A stretch of DNA of 35,404 bases from GCA-001735895 sp964651385. Its GTDB lineage: Bacteria; Pseudomonadota; Gammaproteobacteria; GCA-001735895. A model generated the notes under the pieces. The model did no database searches and was not told the origin of the DNA. It was given only the letters and a program-made list of their open reading frames with translations. Made by a program: the position numbers and the translations under genes. The first letter of the stretch is position 1. Each line of letters begins with the position of its first letter. The DNA is taken from contig CAZYYM010000029.1 in assembly GCA_964651385.1 (NCBI GenBank), positions 1-35,404 of the forward strand, read 5' to 3'. Shown piece by piece: positions 33,832 to 35,404 of the stretch.

Positions 33832-34316
33832 TGGGTGGTGAACAGCGGCCTTCAACTTTAGTACGATTTTTAAGTGTTGTATTTTTTTCAATATTGACGC
33901 TATCTTCGCTAGCGTGGTTTACGGTTAGCATTACTGGGCTTTTATCTCAATTTCTTCTAAATGACCCTGTGGTTGAATTTGATAAAGGGTCTATGTACAT
34001 GCTTGGTATCGGGCTTGGGCTTCTCCTATTAACTATTGGGGGGGTGATACAAGGTTTATTGGGGAAAAAATTAACATCCCAAAAAGAAGCCGTGTTCACT
34101 AGAGGCTTAGCCTTTAGTTTAATTTTGATGATTGGGTTTCCGCATCTGACTCATTACGTGGTAGCTAATTATGCGCGACAGCGAAATTACAGTGTCTGTA
34201 GCGACGCCACCTACCGGTGGCTTTTATACAGTAAATTCTATTACACAAATAGTGATATGGCTTGTAATGAGTTGGTCAGCAAAAAAGAAATAACAAAAAG
34301 CTCAAGCGGACGCTGA
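33831..34316 (+). CDS. second cassette: three-helix membrane protein, candidate immunity protein
   Basis: 161 residues. Three hydrophobic segments are seen at about 11-36, 54-77 and 91-111, then a soluble tail of about 50 residues with two cysteines (Cys123 and Cys145) that could form a disulfide outside the membrane. It is coupled by TAATG to the candidate toxin gene. The layout, with a short polytopic membrane protein right after a hydrophobic-hairpin protein, is that of an immunity protein for a pore-forming toxin. A weak resemblance to DUF1240-like membrane proteins is noted in the tail. Its last codons form the left arm of attC 2. Confidence 0.6.
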   Translation: MGGEQRPSTLVRFLSVVFFSILTLSSLAWFTVSITGLLSQFLLNDPVVEFDKGSMYMLGIGLGLLLLTIGGVIQGLLGKKLTSQKEAVFTRGLAFSLILMIGFPHLTHYVVANYARQRNYSVCSDATYRWLLYSKFYYTNSDMACNELVSKKEITKSSSGR

Positions 34317-34345
34317 AAAGCGCACCGCTTAGCTTTGCGTTAGAC
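34288..34345 (+). other. attC site 2 (cassette recombination site)
   Basis: A 58-bp imperfect palindrome from AAATAAC to GTTAGAC (perfect GTTRRRY core). AAAGCTcAAGCGG pairs with CCGCTTAGCTTT, leaving one extrahelical C, and the outer AAC pairs with GTT. This is the standard length and form of a 59-base element. The recombination point would be after G34339. Confidence 0.88.
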
Positions 34346-34381
34346 TCGCTACTAAATTTATCCAAATAATGGAGTATCAAT

Positions 34382-35185
34382 ATGACTGACCCTTTTCAAG
34401 ATGTGGATTCATTTGGATCGGACTTCCTTCAAATTGTCACGGTTGCGCTAGAAAATCGGGCGGTTGAAGAACAGATTATTCCCGTTATCGAGGCATATTT
34501 AAATGATCTAACCTGGAATGAAGGTGGCGTGCATCTTGAGGTCGGTGCTGGAACTGGCGCAATCACAAGACTAATGGGAGCCAAAGCTCGAAGTGGTGTG
34601 GTCATTGGTATCGACCCTTCGGAAGGGTTAATCGGGAAGGCAAACGAACTTTCAGCTGAAATTGGGAACATCAGTTTTGAGATTGGTAATGGCGGATCAA
34701 CCCGCTTCAAGGATGACTCAATTGACAATATTGTCATGCACACAGTGCTTAGCCATGTGCCTGATCCAATGGAGTTGTTAGCTGAAGCGATTCGAATTTT
34801 GAAGCCCGGTGGTCGAATTGCTGTTTGCGATGCTGATTTTGAGAAATCCTCTTTAGGGAATTTTGATGGTGATCCGATTAAGGCATGCTCGGAGTATTTT
34901 ATTCGGAATTTTGTCACTCAGCCTTACCTAATATCTGAAATTCGTGCCTTAGCGTCGAATGCTGGCTTCCAGGTTGAAAAGTTTCGAATAGATAGTCGAT
35001 CCATTACTAACACAGATGGCGGCCTTGCGTGGATTAAAATGGCCACCGGTCAGATGGTTCAAAAAGGACAAATCGATGCAAAATTAGCCGAATTATTGGC
35101 AGATGAGTATGTTCGTCGCAAAGAGCTAGGCACTCTCTACGGCTTTCAGCCGTTTGGAACCCTAGTAGCGACAAAGCCAGTCTAA
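34382..35185 (+). CDS. third cassette: class I SAM-dependent methyltransferase
   Basis: 267 residues. Motif I is LEVGAGTGAITRLMG, then GIDPSEGLI, DDSIDNIVMHTVLSHVPDP and ILKPGGRIAVCDAD, the Methyltransf_11/UbiE pattern. The C-terminal third is a helical substrate-binding cap. The substrate is unknown. GGAG lies seven bases before the ATG. The stop codon overlaps the attC site. Cassette boundaries are about 34340-35238. It is not closely related to the chromosomal methyltransferase at 21976. Confidence 0.85.
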   Translation: MTDPFQDVDSFGSDFLQIVTVALENRAVEEQIIPVIEAYLNDLTWNEGGVHLEVGAGTGAITRLMGAKARSGVVIGIDPSEGLIGKANELSAEIGNISFEIGNGGSTRFKDDSIDNIVMHTVLSHVPDPMELLAEAIRILKPGGRIAVCDADFEKSSLGNFDGDPIKACSEYFIRNFVTQPYLISEIRALASNAGFQVEKFRIDSRSITNTDGGLAWIKMATGQMVQKGQIDAKLAELLADEYVRRKELGTLYGFQPFGTLVATKPV

Positions 35186-35244
35186 CAAAGCCAAGCACTC
35201 GGATTCAGCGCTGCGCGCTTCTCCGGTGATTTGCGACGTTATGA
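35180..35244 (+). other. attC site 3 (cassette recombination site)
   Basis: A 65-bp imperfect palindrome from GTCTAAC (perfect RYYYAAC core) to GTTATGA. GCCAAGCACtCGGA pairs with TCCGGTGATTTGC with mismatches and an extrahelical T; the inner hairpin is AGCGC/GCGCT. It is clearly related to attC 1. The recombination point would be after G35238. Confidence 0.88.
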
Positions 35245-35260
35245 TGCGGGATAATTACTT

Positions 35261-35404
35261 ATGAATTTTGAATGGGACGATAATAAAGCCGCCTCAAATA
35301 TACGCAAACATGGGGTTTCATTTGATGAGGCAACAACGGTATTTGGATCTCCGCTCGCAATAACATTTCCTGATCCGATGCACTCTGGAGAGGAAAATCG
35401 ATAT
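35261..35404 (+). CDS. brnT: fourth cassette: BrnT-type toxin, cut by the window edge
   Basis: The first 48 residues of a BrnT-family ribonuclease toxin: FEWDDNKAASNIRKHGVSF, then DEATTVFGSPLAITFPDP and HSGEENRY, the family's N-terminal half. BrnT toxins cleave RNA and are normally neutralised by a BrnA antitoxin encoded just downstream, which would lie outside the window. The ATG at 35261 is 22 bases into the cassette. Toxin-antitoxin cassettes are common in chromosomal integrons and stabilise the array. Confidence 0.85.
   Translation, partial: MNFEWDDNKAASNIRKHGVSFDEATTVFGSPLAITFPDPMHSGEENRY

Noticed and set aside
1..35404. CRISPR arrays, insertion sequences and rRNA genes
   Set aside because: No regularly spaced repeats, no transposase frames with terminal inverted repeats and no rRNA-like stretches were seen anywhere in the window.

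Overview
The window reads as a gammaproteobacterial chromosome segment. The block lolB-ispE-tRNA-Gln-prs-rplY-pth-ychF, divergent from hemA-prfA-prmC, is the arrangement known from Escherichia coli and relatives, and UvrD, RecG, LolB and the L25 protein are all of gammaproteobacterial type. Species cannot be named from the sequence alone.

Three zones are visible. (1) Positions 1 to about 6660 are an accessory island abutting the 3' end of a tRNA-Met gene. It holds a C-terminal remnant of a cyclase-like TPR protein, an intact-looking AbiEi/AbiEii type IV toxin-antitoxin (phage defence) pair with a perfect inverted-repeat operator candidate, and a decayed mobile-element module: a tyrosine recombinase interrupted by an amber codon, a helix-turn-helix protein gene broken by two frameshifts and a stop, and a frameshifted small DNA-binding protein gene. 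Next to the tRNA come an excisionase-like gene and a second tyrosine recombinase, also interrupted by a single in-frame amber codon.

(2) Positions 6660 to about 31500 are core genome. The minus-strand group (tRNA-Met, ychF, pth, rplY, prs, tRNA-Gln, ispE, lolB, TPR lipoprotein) covers translation, nucleotide precursor supply, isoprenoid synthesis and lipoprotein sorting. It diverges from hemA-prfA-prmC and a downstream run of small plus-strand genes (HMA-like protein, FetB-type permease, SRPBCC/GyrI protein). Next is a minus-strand trio (methyltransferase, nitrilase, 3-hydroxyisobutyrate-dehydrogenase-like protein) controlled in all likelihood by a divergent LysR regulator. Then come a small membrane protein, uvrD, moaE-moeA, recG and a RidA protein.

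(3) Positions 31562 to the right end are a chromosomal integron. An IntI-type integrase pseudogene with an internal deletion lies on the minus strand, followed by an attI-like region and at least four gene cassettes on the plus strand, separated by three attC sites (58-67 bp) that can be folded by eye with extrahelical bases. The cassettes carry an unknown protein, a coupled two-gene unit that looks like a membrane-active toxin with its immunity protein, a SAM-dependent methyltransferase and a BrnT-type toxin cut by the window edge.

The most interesting candidates are the toxin/immunity-like cassette in an integron whose own integrase is dead, and the two recombinases in the left island that share the same amber context (AAT TAG GTG). 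All calls are from reading the sequence; no database search was run.
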